A DNA stretch of 47,607 bases from Treponema sp. (GTDB taxonomy: Bacteria > Spirochaetota > Spirochaetia > Treponematales > Treponemataceae). Both the position numbers and the translations under genes were made by a program. Under the pieces are notes generated by a model. The model was not told the origin of the DNA and did not search any database. It worked only from the letters and a program-made list of their open reading frames with translations. Location: positions 1 through 47,607 of the forward strand of contig JAFUDX010000003.1 of the NCBI GenBank assembly GCA_017464425.1, written 5' to 3'. Positions 6,501 through 14,466 of this stretch are shown here, piece after piece (position 1 is the first letter of the stretch; each line of letters opens with the position of its first letter).

Positions 6501-8276
6501 ATGGCAAAAAGTCCGTTTCAAAAAGTTGGGAACACAAGCATCATTCCTATTTCACTCAAATTGCTCGTCATCTTTGTGTCGATGCTTCTGCTTTCCAATT
6601 TCGCCACGAACTTTGTCAATTCCTTTCTTTCTCGCGCACAGATTATCAAACTCAACAACACGATTATGGTCAGCCAGCTTAAAGACATTTACACGGCGGC
6701 TGGCAACCAATTCCAGATTTTTTCTTTTACCGGCAAAAAAGAAGATTCCGTCAAGGCAATTTCTACCACTGCCAAGCGCAGTTTTGAGCTTCCGAACAGC
6801 ATTGCCACGGCATTTGACAAAAATGGCAAGATTCTGTTTTGCGTTTCTGCCACACCGCTCCCCGAAGAACAAAAGCCAAAATCAGAAAAAGACACACCTG
6901 CGTTAAACGAACTTTCCACTGATTTTTCTGACTCTGCAGCCCTTGCCCTTATGAATCAAAATCTTGAAAACGGCATTTCGGACAGTGCGATTCTGTTTGC
7001 TTCGGATTTGGGGCAATACTACGGCGTTTACAAATATCAGGAAGAATGGGGCTGCTACTTTTTGCGGGCTGAGTTACTCGCAGACACCATGCGCACAAAC
7101 AACACGCTGTTTGCAATCATTTCAATCGTCATCGTCTGTATCATCGGCGGATTTTTGCTTGCGGGCGTTTTTATGTTCAAGCGAATCTTGATGAATGTAC
7201 GAAAAATCACCACAGATTTGTACGAAATGCAGGCGAATCAAAAACTTTCTACTATAGATTTGACCAATTCGCCGAATGATGATGTCACCTATTTGGCGGC
7301 AAGTTTCAATTCGCTTTCTTCCACAATCAACACGCTCTTGGGCATTTTCCAAAAATTCGCCTCGCGCGATGTGGTCGCAAAGGCGTACAACGAGCATCAA
7401 ATTAAACTCGAAGGAAGCCAGCAGAATCTCGTCATGCTGTTTTCCGACATCAAAAGTTTTACCTACCGCACGGAAACGCTCGGAAATGACATCATCGACT
7501 TGCTCAATGTGCATTACGACAAGGTGATTAAAAAAGTGCACGAAAATTCAGGCGTTATTGGCTCAATCATCGGAGATGCAATCCTTGCGATTTACGGCAC
7601 GCAACAAAGCGAGAACAAATCGCTTGACGCGCTCACGGCGGCATGGGAAATCACGCGCGTTACGGCAGAGCTTCGCTCAAAAATGATTGCACGAAGGGCA
7701 GAAATCGAGCAAAGCCGAACTCTTACAGAAGCCGAAGAACGGATTTACAAAGCAGTTTTAATCGACATCGGCGTGGGAATTGACGGAGGAACTGTCTTCT
7801 ACGGCAACATCGGCTCAGACGAGCACATGACGAACACGGTTATCGGCGACAATGTAAACTCAGCGAGCCGTTTGGAAGGCTTAACACGAATCTACAAACT
7901 TCCCGTCATCGTCTCGGGTTATATAAAAGAAGAAATCGAAAAAGCGGGCATTTCAAAATACAAATTTTACGAAATCGACACGGTGCAAGTCAAAGGCAAA
8001 ACCGAAGGCAAAAAGATTTACTTCCCGCTCGACACGAAATCGGTGGTTGAAGCTCTCGAAACCACCGACAAGCAAGGTCATTTCGACAAGCTCAATGACC
8101 AGAATTTTAAAATCTACGAAAACGCACTTCAGGCATATTACACAGGCGACTGGGAGACTGCACGCACGGAATTCAAAAAATGTGGAATTGAGGCGGCGGA
8201 AGTCTTTTTGGAACGAATCGGAACGGGTGAAGCCCCCAAAAATTGGAGCGGAATATGGACAATGCAAACGAAATAA
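6501..8276 (+). CDS. Membrane-bound class III adenylate/guanylate cyclase
   Basis: A 591-residue sensor enzyme that should make cAMP (or cGMP). An N-terminal membrane helix (about 15-37), an extracytoplasmic sensor region (about 40-200) and a second helix (about 204-228, FAIISIVIVCIIGGFLLAG) are followed by a HAMP-like linker and the catalytic domain (about 280-520). Catalytic features are NLVMLFSDIKSFT (first metal Asp), GSIIGDAILAIYG (second metal Asp) and GNIGSDEHMTNTVIGDNVNSASRLEG. The stretch SVVEALETTDKQGHFDKLND after the catalytic domain is encoded by a palindrome pair. The C-terminal 60 residues look like a helical repeat (YENALQAYYTGDWETA). The next gene overlaps its 3' end by 22 bases, so the two are probably translationally coupled. 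Confidence 0.9.
   Translation: MAKSPFQKVGNTSIIPISLKLLVIFVSMLLLSNFATNFVNSFLSRAQIIKLNNTIMVSQLKDIYTAAGNQFQIFSFTGKKEDSVKAISTTAKRSFELPNSIATAFDKNGKILFCVSATPLPEEQKPKSEKDTPALNELSTDFSDSAALALMNQNLENGISDSAILFASDLGQYYGVYKYQEEWGCYFLRAELLADTMRTNNTLFAIISIVIVCIIGGFLLAGVFMFKRILMNVRKITTDLYEMQANQKLSTIDLTNSPNDDVTYLAASFNSLSSTINTLLGIFQKFASRDVVAKAYNEHQIKLEGSQQNLVMLFSDIKSFTYRTETLGNDIIDLLNVHYDKVIKKVHENSGVIGSIIGDAILAIYGTQQSENKSLDALTAAWEITRVTAELRSKMIARRAEIEQSRTLTEAEERIYKAVLIDIGVGIDGGTVFYGNIGSDEHMTNTVIGDNVNSASRLEGLTRIYKLPVIVSGYIKEEIEKAGISKYKFYEIDTVQVKGKTEGKKIYFPLDTKSVVEALETTDKQGHFDKLNDQNFKIYENALQAYYTGDWETARTEFKKCGIEAAEVFLERIGTGEAPKNWSGIWTMQTK
8042..8100 (+). repeat. Inverted pair of 25-bp palindromes, cyclase copy
   Basis: Element one (8042-8066) has arms GGTGGTT/AACCACC. 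Element two (8076-8100) has arms GGTCATT/AATGACC around TCGACAAGCTC. They are 9 bases apart. The first is read in the same phase as in asnB (VVEALETT). The second is in another phase (GHFDKLND). Confidence 0.9.
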
Positions 8277-9694
8277 GCGCAGATTTTACGCACAAAGAAG
8301 TCGCTCTGTTTTTGGGAGACGAGCTTAAAAATCAAGATGAACAGCAAGACGCCACATATGATTTGGTCGAAGAATACGCAAAAACGGCAAAAAATAAAAA
8401 GAAATTCGTGTGGATTCTGCTCGGAATCTGTGTGTTCATTGTAACTGCGGGTACATTCGTAACGGCGGCATTGGTTTCAAAATCAAACCACCGAATCACC
8501 ATCAACATTGATTCATTTGATGATTTGAATTTGCGCTCTTTGCTCAATTCGGCGGGCAGGGTTCAGAATCTGTACGAAACGGCGGTCAAAAATAAGCAGA
8601 CGCTTGAAGAAAATCGTGATGACGAACTCACTCAGGCGGAGCAAACGCGCGAAAATGCCCTGTTCACGCTGGAATCAGTGGCTTCGGTGGCAACAAGAGA
8701 CTCCATCAATGAGCGAAAAATCAAAATCGAACTTGACTACAACACGGAAATTGCACGGATTAAGCAGGAATATGAGCCAAAAATCGCCGAGTCAGAATTG
8801 GAAATTCAAAAATACAAGACACAGGTAGATTCGTACGATAAGAATCGGCTTTCTGAAGCTCAGGGTGCGGAATCTTCGCTTGACTCAACCAAGCAACTAC
8901 ACGACATCGAAATGAAAACACAGGCAGAACGCTACGAAAAGAAAATCCGCAAGCTTCGCCAGCAACTCGTTGCCCAGCAGATTAAAGCCGCGCAAGACCA
9001 AAAAAATGCCGTTGAAGAAGTGCGAAGCATTTATCAGGCAAAAATTGATTTGCTTGACCCAAAGGCACGCGAACAGAGCAGCGAGCAGAACAAAATCATC
9101 TTGGATGCGGGAATCAAAAATCAAACGGCAAGTTCAACACTGTGGCATTCGGTGGAAACGCTTGATTTCAGTACAAACGACTACACGGACGCGTCTTCAT
9201 CGCCGCAGTTTTTGGCTTCCGTGCAAAAAGCCGCTGGAGAACTTTCTGAACTCAGAACGCTCGCCTACCGCTTTAAGCCGATTCCAATGGAAAATTCTAT
9301 CAAAGATTATGTTCCCGCAATGATGCACCAGACCTATCAGATTGCCTCCGACTTGGCAAAAAGCGGCAAAAATCTGCAAACAGAGCTAAAAGAATTTGAG
9401 TCATTGGCAGAAGCACTGCTTTCTGACCGAACTGCTGACGGAATCATTCTGAATACAAAAAATGCCCCTTCTTTTACCGTGTATCTTGCGAATTTCAGCC
9501 AGTCAAAAGTGGACGAAATCGGTGTTCCCGTTCAAATTTTGTCGGGAAATCGTGCAGTGGCAGAGGGAACGCTCGCAAAATCAGGCGAAAAATTCATCCT
9601 CACCCAAACACTTCCGCCTGCGGATGAAAAAGCAAAAAATCCGCCATACCAGCCGATTGTGGGCGATAAACTCAAAATTCTGCCCGTTAAGTAA
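8255..9694 (+). CDS. Membrane-anchored coiled-coil protein of unknown function
   Basis: About 479 residues, not recognised as a named family. A short cytoplasmic N-terminus is followed by one membrane helix (about 48-72, FVWILLGICVFIVTAGTFVTAALV). A long, charged, heptad-like helical region (about 100-260, rich in Glu, Lys and Gln) suggests an extended coiled coil. A globular C-terminal part ends with YQPIVGDKLKILPVK. The start at 8255 has GGAG six bases upstream and overlaps the end of the cyclase gene. This gene order suggests a scaffold or partner for the cyclase, which is inference only. Confidence 0.8.
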   Translation: MDNANEISADFTHKEVALFLGDELKNQDEQQDATYDLVEEYAKTAKNKKKFVWILLGICVFIVTAGTFVTAALVSKSNHRITINIDSFDDLNLRSLLNSAGRVQNLYETAVKNKQTLEENRDDELTQAEQTRENALFTLESVASVATRDSINERKIKIELDYNTEIARIKQEYEPKIAESELEIQKYKTQVDSYDKNRLSEAQGAESSLDSTKQLHDIEMKTQAERYEKKIRKLRQQLVAQQIKAAQDQKNAVEEVRSIYQAKIDLLDPKAREQSSEQNKIILDAGIKNQTASSTLWHSVETLDFSTNDYTDASSSPQFLASVQKAAGELSELRTLAYRFKPIPMENSIKDYVPAMMHQTYQIASDLAKSGKNLQTELKEFESLAEALLSDRTADGIILNTKNAPSFTVYLANFSQSKVDEIGVPVQILSGNRAVAEGTLAKSGEKFILTQTLPPADEKAKNPPYQPIVGDKLKILPVK

Positions 9695-9741
9695 ACATCA
9701 TCGTACGCCTGCGCTCTATTCTCACTTATCCTGAAATTTGA

Positions 9742-9747
9742 TATAAT
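9742..9747 (+). promoter_or_regulatory. -10 element of a probably leaderless gene
   Basis: A perfect TATAAT ends nine bases before the ATG at 9757. A weak TTCTCA lies 17 bases upstream (9719-9724). No ribosome site fits in between, so the transcript would have almost no leader. Confidence 0.5.
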
Positions 9748-9756
9748 CGTTTTATC

Positions 9757-10689
9757 ATGGATTTGTGCGGTGGGAACAACTTCAAGTGCAATTTTTGCAA
9801 AGTATGCAACGGAAAAGGCTGCATTGCCCAGCTACCAGGAATGGGCGGGGTCAAAAATAACGAAAATTTCATTTTGAACTGCACTGATTGGGAAGTTGTA
9901 CGGAACAAAAACATCAAAAAAATCAAGAAATTTCTCGATTTACCCCCTGAATTCAGAATTCCCGCCATCAGCATTGCCCCTATGACCGGTGCCGTTGAAA
10001 ACATCGGTTTTGCGTACGAGTCCGATTTTTATGACGAAATTATTCAAGCGATGCATGAAGTAGGCGTAGGGCTGTGCATTGGCGACGGCTACCCAGACGA
10101 AAAGCTTAAATTCGGAATCGCCGCGCTCAAAAGAATCAAAGACGAAACAGCCGATGCACGAACATCCGTATTCATCAAGCCATACTCAAACGAAAAAATC
10201 ATCGAACGATTTGAATGGGCAAAAGACTATGTAAAAGTCGCAGGAATTGACATCGATTCTTACAACATTGTCACCATGCGCAATCTGGTAAAACTAGAAA
10301 AAAAATCCGCATCCCAGCTCATTGAAATCAAAAAACATGTAAAAATGCCATTCGCCATCAAGGGAATTTTTAAAAAAGAAGACATAAAGCTTATCAAAGA
10401 AGTACTGCCCGACATTGCCTACATTTCAAATCACGGCGGCAGAATCGAAACACGCAAGGGAAGCACGGCAGAATTTTTAGCAAAATATGGCAGTGAAATC
10501 AAAAAATACTGCGGAGAGCTTTGGGTTGATGGCGGAATCCGTACGGCACGCGATGTTGCCACAGCACAAGCGTTGGGAGCAAACTGCGTCCTTGTGGGGC
10601 GTCCGTTTGCAAGCGCATTGTGTCATGGTGGCGCAAAAGAATTGTGCGGAAAGGTTCTTGAACTCAGTCTTTTAAAGTACGGATTCTAA
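9757..10689 (+). CDS. FMN-dependent alpha-hydroxy-acid oxidase/dehydrogenase-like protein with a Cys-rich N-terminus
   Basis: A 310-residue TIM-barrel flavoenzyme of the lactate oxidase/FMN-dehydrogenase family. The family signature YISNHGGR (about 227-234, with catalytic His and Arg) and the FMN phosphate site LWVDGGIRTARDVATAQALGA, then VLVGRPFA, are clear. FAIKGIFKKEDI supplies the substrate-side Lys. The N-terminus carries five cysteines (C4, C11, C14, C17, C22), a pattern that could hold an Fe-S cluster and occurs in clostridial relatives. It is shorter than typical family members (~350), missing an N-terminal segment. The substrate is unknown. sppA runs convergently and ends two bases away. 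Confidence 0.8.
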   Translation: MDLCGGNNFKCNFCKVCNGKGCIAQLPGMGGVKNNENFILNCTDWEVVRNKNIKKIKKFLDLPPEFRIPAISIAPMTGAVENIGFAYESDFYDEIIQAMHEVGVGLCIGDGYPDEKLKFGIAALKRIKDETADARTSVFIKPYSNEKIIERFEWAKDYVKVAGIDIDSYNIVTMRNLVKLEKKSASQLIEIKKHVKMPFAIKGIFKKEDIKLIKEVLPDIAYISNHGGRIETRKGSTAEFLAKYGSEIKKYCGELWVDGGIRTARDVATAQALGANCVLVGRPFASALCHGGAKELCGKVLELSLLKYGF

Positions 10690-10690
10690 A

Positions 10691-11770
10691 TTACTGATAC
10701 AAATACAGGCACTGTGCCGAAGTTTTGCCAAGCAGCTCGTACACGCATGCTTCTGGATTTGTGACAAAACTTGCCGCTCCAGAAAGAATTGACATCCAGT
10801 TTTCTTCGTAATGGTATTTATAATCCACGAATTTTACAGTTTTTTCACTGGAATCTTGTATTTTCTTTTTTGCGCTCTCAAAGCTACAGACATCATCGAT
10901 AAGGCCGTTGTTCTTTGCCTGATTCGCTGTATAAATCCTACCGTCAGCAAGCCGTTTTACCTCTTCGATGGGCATATCTCGGCCAGTAGCGACAATTTCC
11001 GTGAACTGCTCGTATGCTTCGTCTGCGATTGACTGCAAGATTGCTTTTTGCTCTTCGGTGAGGACAGAATTGTAATTTCCCATGTTTTTATTGCGACCGG
11101 CAGTGATTGTGGTCATTTTGATGCCAATTTTTTCAAATAACGCAGTGGCATCGATGCTTTGCCCCGCAATCACACCGATTGAGCCAGTAAGCGTGTTTCT
11201 GTTGGCATAAATTGTATCTGCTGCGCTCGCAATGTAGTAGCCGCCGCTTGCCGCAAGAGAGCCAAAATAGGCATAGACGGCATTCCCTGTCGCTTTTTTG
11301 TAATCCATGAGCGCAAGGTATGCTTCGTCAGACTCGTAGACAGTGCCGCCTGGAGAATCAACATAGAGCAAGATTCCGTAATTATTACTGTCATTTTTTG
11401 CTTTTTTGATTCTGCTTAAAAGCCATTTTTGGTTGTAGGTTTTGTTTTCTTCTGAAATAACACCGTTTATATAGATGACAGAAATGTACGGCGATTTAAT
11501 ATTTTTGATTGCGTTTGAAGAATCTTTGCCAAATTTGAGTGAAGCAATTCTTCCGAACATATCAGAGCCTTCATCAAAGTCATCGTCATCGTAAAAATCA
11601 TCGTCAAATTCATCATACTCATCCGAATCGTCATCAAAGTCGCGTGAAGTCGAAAAATTGAATGAGAAAGAATTGTTGCCACTTGCTTTTGAAATGATTC
11701 CTTTAACGCCGGCAATCAAACAGATTGCACAAATAACCAAAAGAATCACCAGTCCTTTTTTATGCTTCAT
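10691..11770 (-). CDS. sppA: Signal peptide peptidase SppA-type serine protease
   Basis: About 359 residues. An N-terminal membrane anchor (LVILLVICAICLIAGV) is followed by a very acidic Asp-rich linker (about 50-75). The SppA/ClpP-fold protease domain (about 100-310) holds LLYVDSPGGTVYES, the Ser nucleophile in SLAASGGYYIA, LTGSIGVI and the Lys region AGRNKNMGNYN. The family degrades leftover signal peptides in the membrane, and single-domain forms act as oligomers. ATG 11770 is chosen for TGAGG upstream; an in-frame TTG at 11782 is possible. The start lies one base past the stop of the DUF975 gene, so the two form an operon. Confidence 0.9.
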   Translation of the reverse strand: MKHKKGLVILLVICAICLIAGVKGIISKASGNNSFSFNFSTSRDFDDDSDEYDEFDDDFYDDDDFDEGSDMFGRIASLKFGKDSSNAIKNIKSPYISVIYINGVISEENKTYNQKWLLSRIKKAKNDSNNYGILLYVDSPGGTVYESDEAYLALMDYKKATGNAVYAYFGSLAASGGYYIASAADTIYANRNTLTGSIGVIAGQSIDATALFEKIGIKMTTITAGRNKNMGNYNSVLTEEQKAILQSIADEAYEQFTEIVATGRDMPIEEVKRLADGRIYTANQAKNNGLIDDVCSFESAKKKIQDSSEKTVKFVDYKYHYEENWMSILSGAASFVTNPEACVYELLGKTSAQCLYLYQ

Positions 11771-11771
11771 T

Positions 11772-12410
11772 TTATGCCTCAAAATCTGCGGGAGTAAGCT
11801 TGTTCTGAGAAAAAGCCATTCGTTTTAAATCGTAATATGCGTGCGTTTCGGTCATCGTCATGTAGGGAACGAGCCAGATAAAGCCGATACCGCATGAAAG
11901 ACAACTGAGAATCAGCCAGCCCAAAAAACTCAAGTCCATGACAAACAAATCGGCTTTGTGACCGTCGGTAAGCACCTTGCTGATGTCCATCGCCTTAACC
12001 GCGCTGATTTTGGGATTTTCGGCAATGACAGAGAACATCATTGAGTAGCTGTAGGATTTTACGATTCCGGGAATGACAAAAAGAAGCGACCACAAAAACA
12101 CCCAGAGAAAATTCCACAGACTGCCCAAGAGCGCATTGAGCCAGTGAGATTCAAGCCCTTCCAAAAAGGTAGTGAATGAAACGGCGCTTTCAGATTGAGC
12201 AGAATTGGTCTGAAACGCGGCAATCATCTTCATGCATGTAAAAATAAGCCCCACGCTCAAAATTCCACCCACGCAAACGCTTACGATAGGGCTTGCCATT
12301 TCTGAAAGAAGCGAAAGCGCAAGAACAAGAAGCGACACCAGACACGGTACCGTCCAATTTTTGCTCAGGACGGCGAGTGCTGATTTTTTGTATTCTGCAC
12401 GATTGAACAT
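11772..12410 (-). CDS. DUF975-family integral membrane protein
   Basis: A 212-residue protein with several hydrophobic helices (about 22-38, 45-65, 100-125, 160-185). It has family hallmarks: an N-terminal RAEYKKSALAVLSKNW, LLFVIPGIVKSYSYSMM in the middle and a C-terminal MTMTETHAYYDL. The function of the family is not known; members often sit beside proteases or secretion genes. It is the first gene of a two-gene unit with sppA. The ATG at 12410 is preceded by GGGAGAT. Confidence 0.85.
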   Translation of the reverse strand: MFNRAEYKKSALAVLSKNWTVPCLVSLLVLALSLLSEMASPIVSVCVGGILSVGLIFTCMKMIAAFQTNSAQSESAVSFTTFLEGLESHWLNALLGSLWNFLWVFLWSLLFVIPGIVKSYSYSMMFSVIAENPKISAVKAMDISKVLTDGHKADLFVMDLSFLGWLILSCLSCGIGFIWLVPYMTMTETHAYYDLKRMAFSQNKLTPADFEA

Positions 12411-12489
12411 TTTTTATCTCCCTAAAACAATCATATCATTATTTTAAAAAAAGTGATAGCATAAAAGGCATAATCGGCATATATTTCAA

Positions 12490-13281
12490 ATGGTGAATGG
12501 TATGAATATGGAAAGTGAGTCTGAATTTTGTGGAAAGAAAGCATTGGTGGTAGGCGGCTCTGGCGGAATTGGCAGTGAACTTTCGCGCATGCTCGCAAAA
12601 AACGGCGCAGATGTGACGATTCACGGCTCTGCCATGAGCGAAAAATTCACTGCGCTCGTCAGTTCTATTTCACAAGAATCAGGGAAAATGCCACAAATGC
12701 TTGTTCAGAATCTTTCTGAAGCCCGTTTTTCTGAACTAGAATCTTCGCCTTTGCATGAAGAAGCCAAAAACTGTGATATTCTCTGCGTTTGTTTCGGCCC
12801 GTTCGTACAAAAACCACTTCACGAAACATCGCTTGCGGACTGGCAAACCGTTTCGCTGCTCGATTATGCGCTTCCAGGATTTTTGATTTCTTCCGCCCTG
12901 CCCGCAATGATAAAAAAACAGTTCGGAAGAATCATTCTGTTCGGGGGAACAGGCACCGCGCACCGCACAGAATTTTCTACGAATGCGGCATACGCAGGCG
13001 CAAAATCCGGCTTGAACATTCTTGTTGCCTCTGTTGCCGCACAATACGCAAAATATGGCATCTCATGCAATGCGATTCTGCCAGGTTTTACAAAAACCGA
13101 ATATCTTTCACCATGCGCAACATCAGAACTGAGCAAAAAAATGCCGCTCGGAAAAATAATTTCAGCAAAAGAAGTGGCAGAAGCCGCCCTCTTCTTGCTC
13201 AAAAATGCCACGACAAATGGAGCAATGCTCCGCATTGACGGCGGCTGGTCGCCTTGTGTAAACGCTGATAATGTGATTTAA
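12490..13281 (+). CDS. Short-chain dehydrogenase/reductase
   Basis: A 263-residue NAD(P)-dependent oxidoreductase of the classical SDR type, FabG-like. The nucleotide site is VVGGSGGIGSELSRML (about 19-34). The active site is Y-A-G-A-K (FSTNAAYAGAKSGL) with an upstream GGTGT segment. The C-terminal IDGGWSP matches family ends. The substrate cannot be deduced. The start could be 12490, 12502 (MNMESES) or 12508; none has a strong ribosome site. The neighbours are transcribed divergently or convergently, so it appears to be a single-gene unit. Confidence 0.85.
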   Translation: MVNGMNMESESEFCGKKALVVGGSGGIGSELSRMLAKNGADVTIHGSAMSEKFTALVSSISQESGKMPQMLVQNLSEARFSELESSPLHEEAKNCDILCVCFGPFVQKPLHETSLADWQTVSLLDYALPGFLISSALPAMIKKQFGRIILFGGTGTAHRTEFSTNAAYAGAKSGLNILVASVAAQYAKYGISCNAILPGFTKTEYLSPCATSELSKKMPLGKIISAKEVAEAALFLLKNATTNGAMLRIDGGWSPCVNADNVI

Positions 13282-13293
13282 AATAATCTTCTA

Positions 13294-13584
13294 GGGTGTT
13301 GCGGGGCAAAACTGGCAAACAATGTGCCCCGCAGAGGGGGTAGCCACCGACATCCTGTCGTGGACAAGAATTTCTTTCAGAAATTCTTGCGGGATTAATT
13401 TGCTTTTACCCACCCTACGCAGCATAGCTGCTTCGGAGAATCGCTAAAAACTCACCTCGTGAGTTTTCTTAATGCTCCCTATCCTTGTGGGCATTGATTG
13501 AAAATCAGCGGTATACTTGCTTTTAGTGCGAGGGGGAGACTTTCCCCTCCTAATTGCTCACTGCTAATTCCTAACTCCTTCTTG
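13294..13584 (+). repeat. Composite hairpin element I, abutting the Rpn gene 1 3' end
   Basis: No gene is seen in these 300 bases. In order: GGGTGTTGCGGGG..CCCCGCAGAGGGGGTAG (13294-13333), CGACA/TGTCG, AAGAATTTC/GAAATTCTT, GCAGC/GCTGC, GAGAATCGCTAAAA with AACTCAC/GTGAGTT, GCTCCCTATCC, and finally GCGAGGGGGAGACTTTCCCCTCC split as a hairpin (13528-13550). After it come short TAATTGCTCACTGC/TAATTCCTAACTCC units up to the Rpn stop. Element II (20686-20850) shares both end modules and the GAGAATCGC block. Confidence 0.8.
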
Positions 13585-14385
13585 CTATATTTCCTCCGCG
13601 ATTTTCTGTACTTCTTCCAATGGAAGCGAACAACCTTCTGCAACTGTTTCTTCTGCTACACCGAGTTTAAGCAAGTTCCGTGCATTCTCGCGGGAGGCTT
13701 CGGTGCGTCCTCGTCTTTCGGCGTCATGAAGCCTTGTCCGTGCATCGCGCTCTCTGCCTTCAATCTGTCCTTGAATAATCCATCGCCAACGGTCTTCGCT
13801 GATGTTGTTTAGTGTCTTTGTCGCGTTCATGATTCCCTCCTCAGCCTTTGCAAGCGTGTCGATTAAATCACCTTGTTTTGGATTGTCTGCATCTTTCAAG
13901 AATTTACACCATTTCGTAATGCTTGGCAAGTTTTTGATGTTCGTGTCCTTGTCGATTTTTGGGAGCTTCGGAAGTTCAAGAAAAATCACATTGAGCCTGT
14001 CTGCAAGTTTTGAGCCATCCTTTATGTCCGTCATCGTGTAGTGATGGAAGAAGTCGTCGTGTGACTTGTCAACAACGCAGTCGAGCACTGAAATCTGGTA
14101 GGCTTGGCTTATCTTTCCCCACTCGTCGCCGATATCGAGGCTTGTGCTTAAGAGCCGCGAGACATAATATTCGGCTCGACTTCCGTAAAACTCACCCTCA
14201 TCGTAGCCTTGCATCTCCACCTGGGCGAGCGTTCCGTCATCAAACTCGCAGTTGATGTCGTATCTCAGTCCCCGTTGCGTGTCGAATTCTTTTGCATCCT
14301 CGTTTTCTTTGACCGTGACATCGGTGACTTCGCGCCCGATTGCTGCCGTGAGGAAAGAGCGGAGCGCGTTTTCGGCAACGCGCAT
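13585..14385 (-). CDS. Rpn-family PD-(D/E)XK nuclease/transposase-like protein 1, probably 5'-truncated
   Basis: A 266-residue member of the Rpn (YhgA-like, PF12784-type) group, linked in E. coli to recombination promotion. Seen are the family core LRYDINCEFDDGTLAQVEMQ (nuclease-type Asp and the ExQ position), SRAEYYVSRLL, AYQISVLDCVVD, and the late ASRENARNLLKLGV with CSLPLEEVQKIAEE at the C-terminus. The first 20-30 residues expected (an NDYLFLKVFG-like segment) are missing. A stop lies directly upstream of the ATG at 14385, and the start falls just after the glnN terminator. It may be inactive. Its 3' end touches composite element I. Confidence 0.8.
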   Translation of the reverse strand: MRVAENALRSFLTAAIGREVTDVTVKENEDAKEFDTQRGLRYDINCEFDDGTLAQVEMQGYDEGEFYGSRAEYYVSRLLSTSLDIGDEWGKISQAYQISVLDCVVDKSHDDFFHHYTMTDIKDGSKLADRLNVIFLELPKLPKIDKDTNIKNLPSITKWCKFLKDADNPKQGDLIDTLAKAEEGIMNATKTLNNISEDRWRWIIQGQIEGRERDARTRLHDAERRGRTEASRENARNLLKLGVAEETVAEGCSLPLEEVQKIAEEI

Positions 14386-14407
14386 ACAAAAAAGTCAGAA
14401 AAAAATC

Positions 14408-14455
14408 AAAAAAAACGCCGCAGAATCACTCCCCGAAAGGAAATGCCCTGTGGCG
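14408..14455 (-). terminator. Rho-independent terminator of glnN
   Basis: On the minus strand, CGCC-A-CAG pairs with CTG-C-GGCG around an inner stem (CATTTCC/GGGGAGTG with G-U pairs). A run of eight T follows (14408-14415). Confidence 0.85.
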
Positions 14456-14466
14456 CAATTTTCAGT

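Noticed and set aside
13585..14385. Rpn gene 1 as a complete insertion sequence
   Set aside because: No terminal inverted repeats or target duplications are visible, and the N-terminus is missing. I describe it as a truncated gene next to a repeat.
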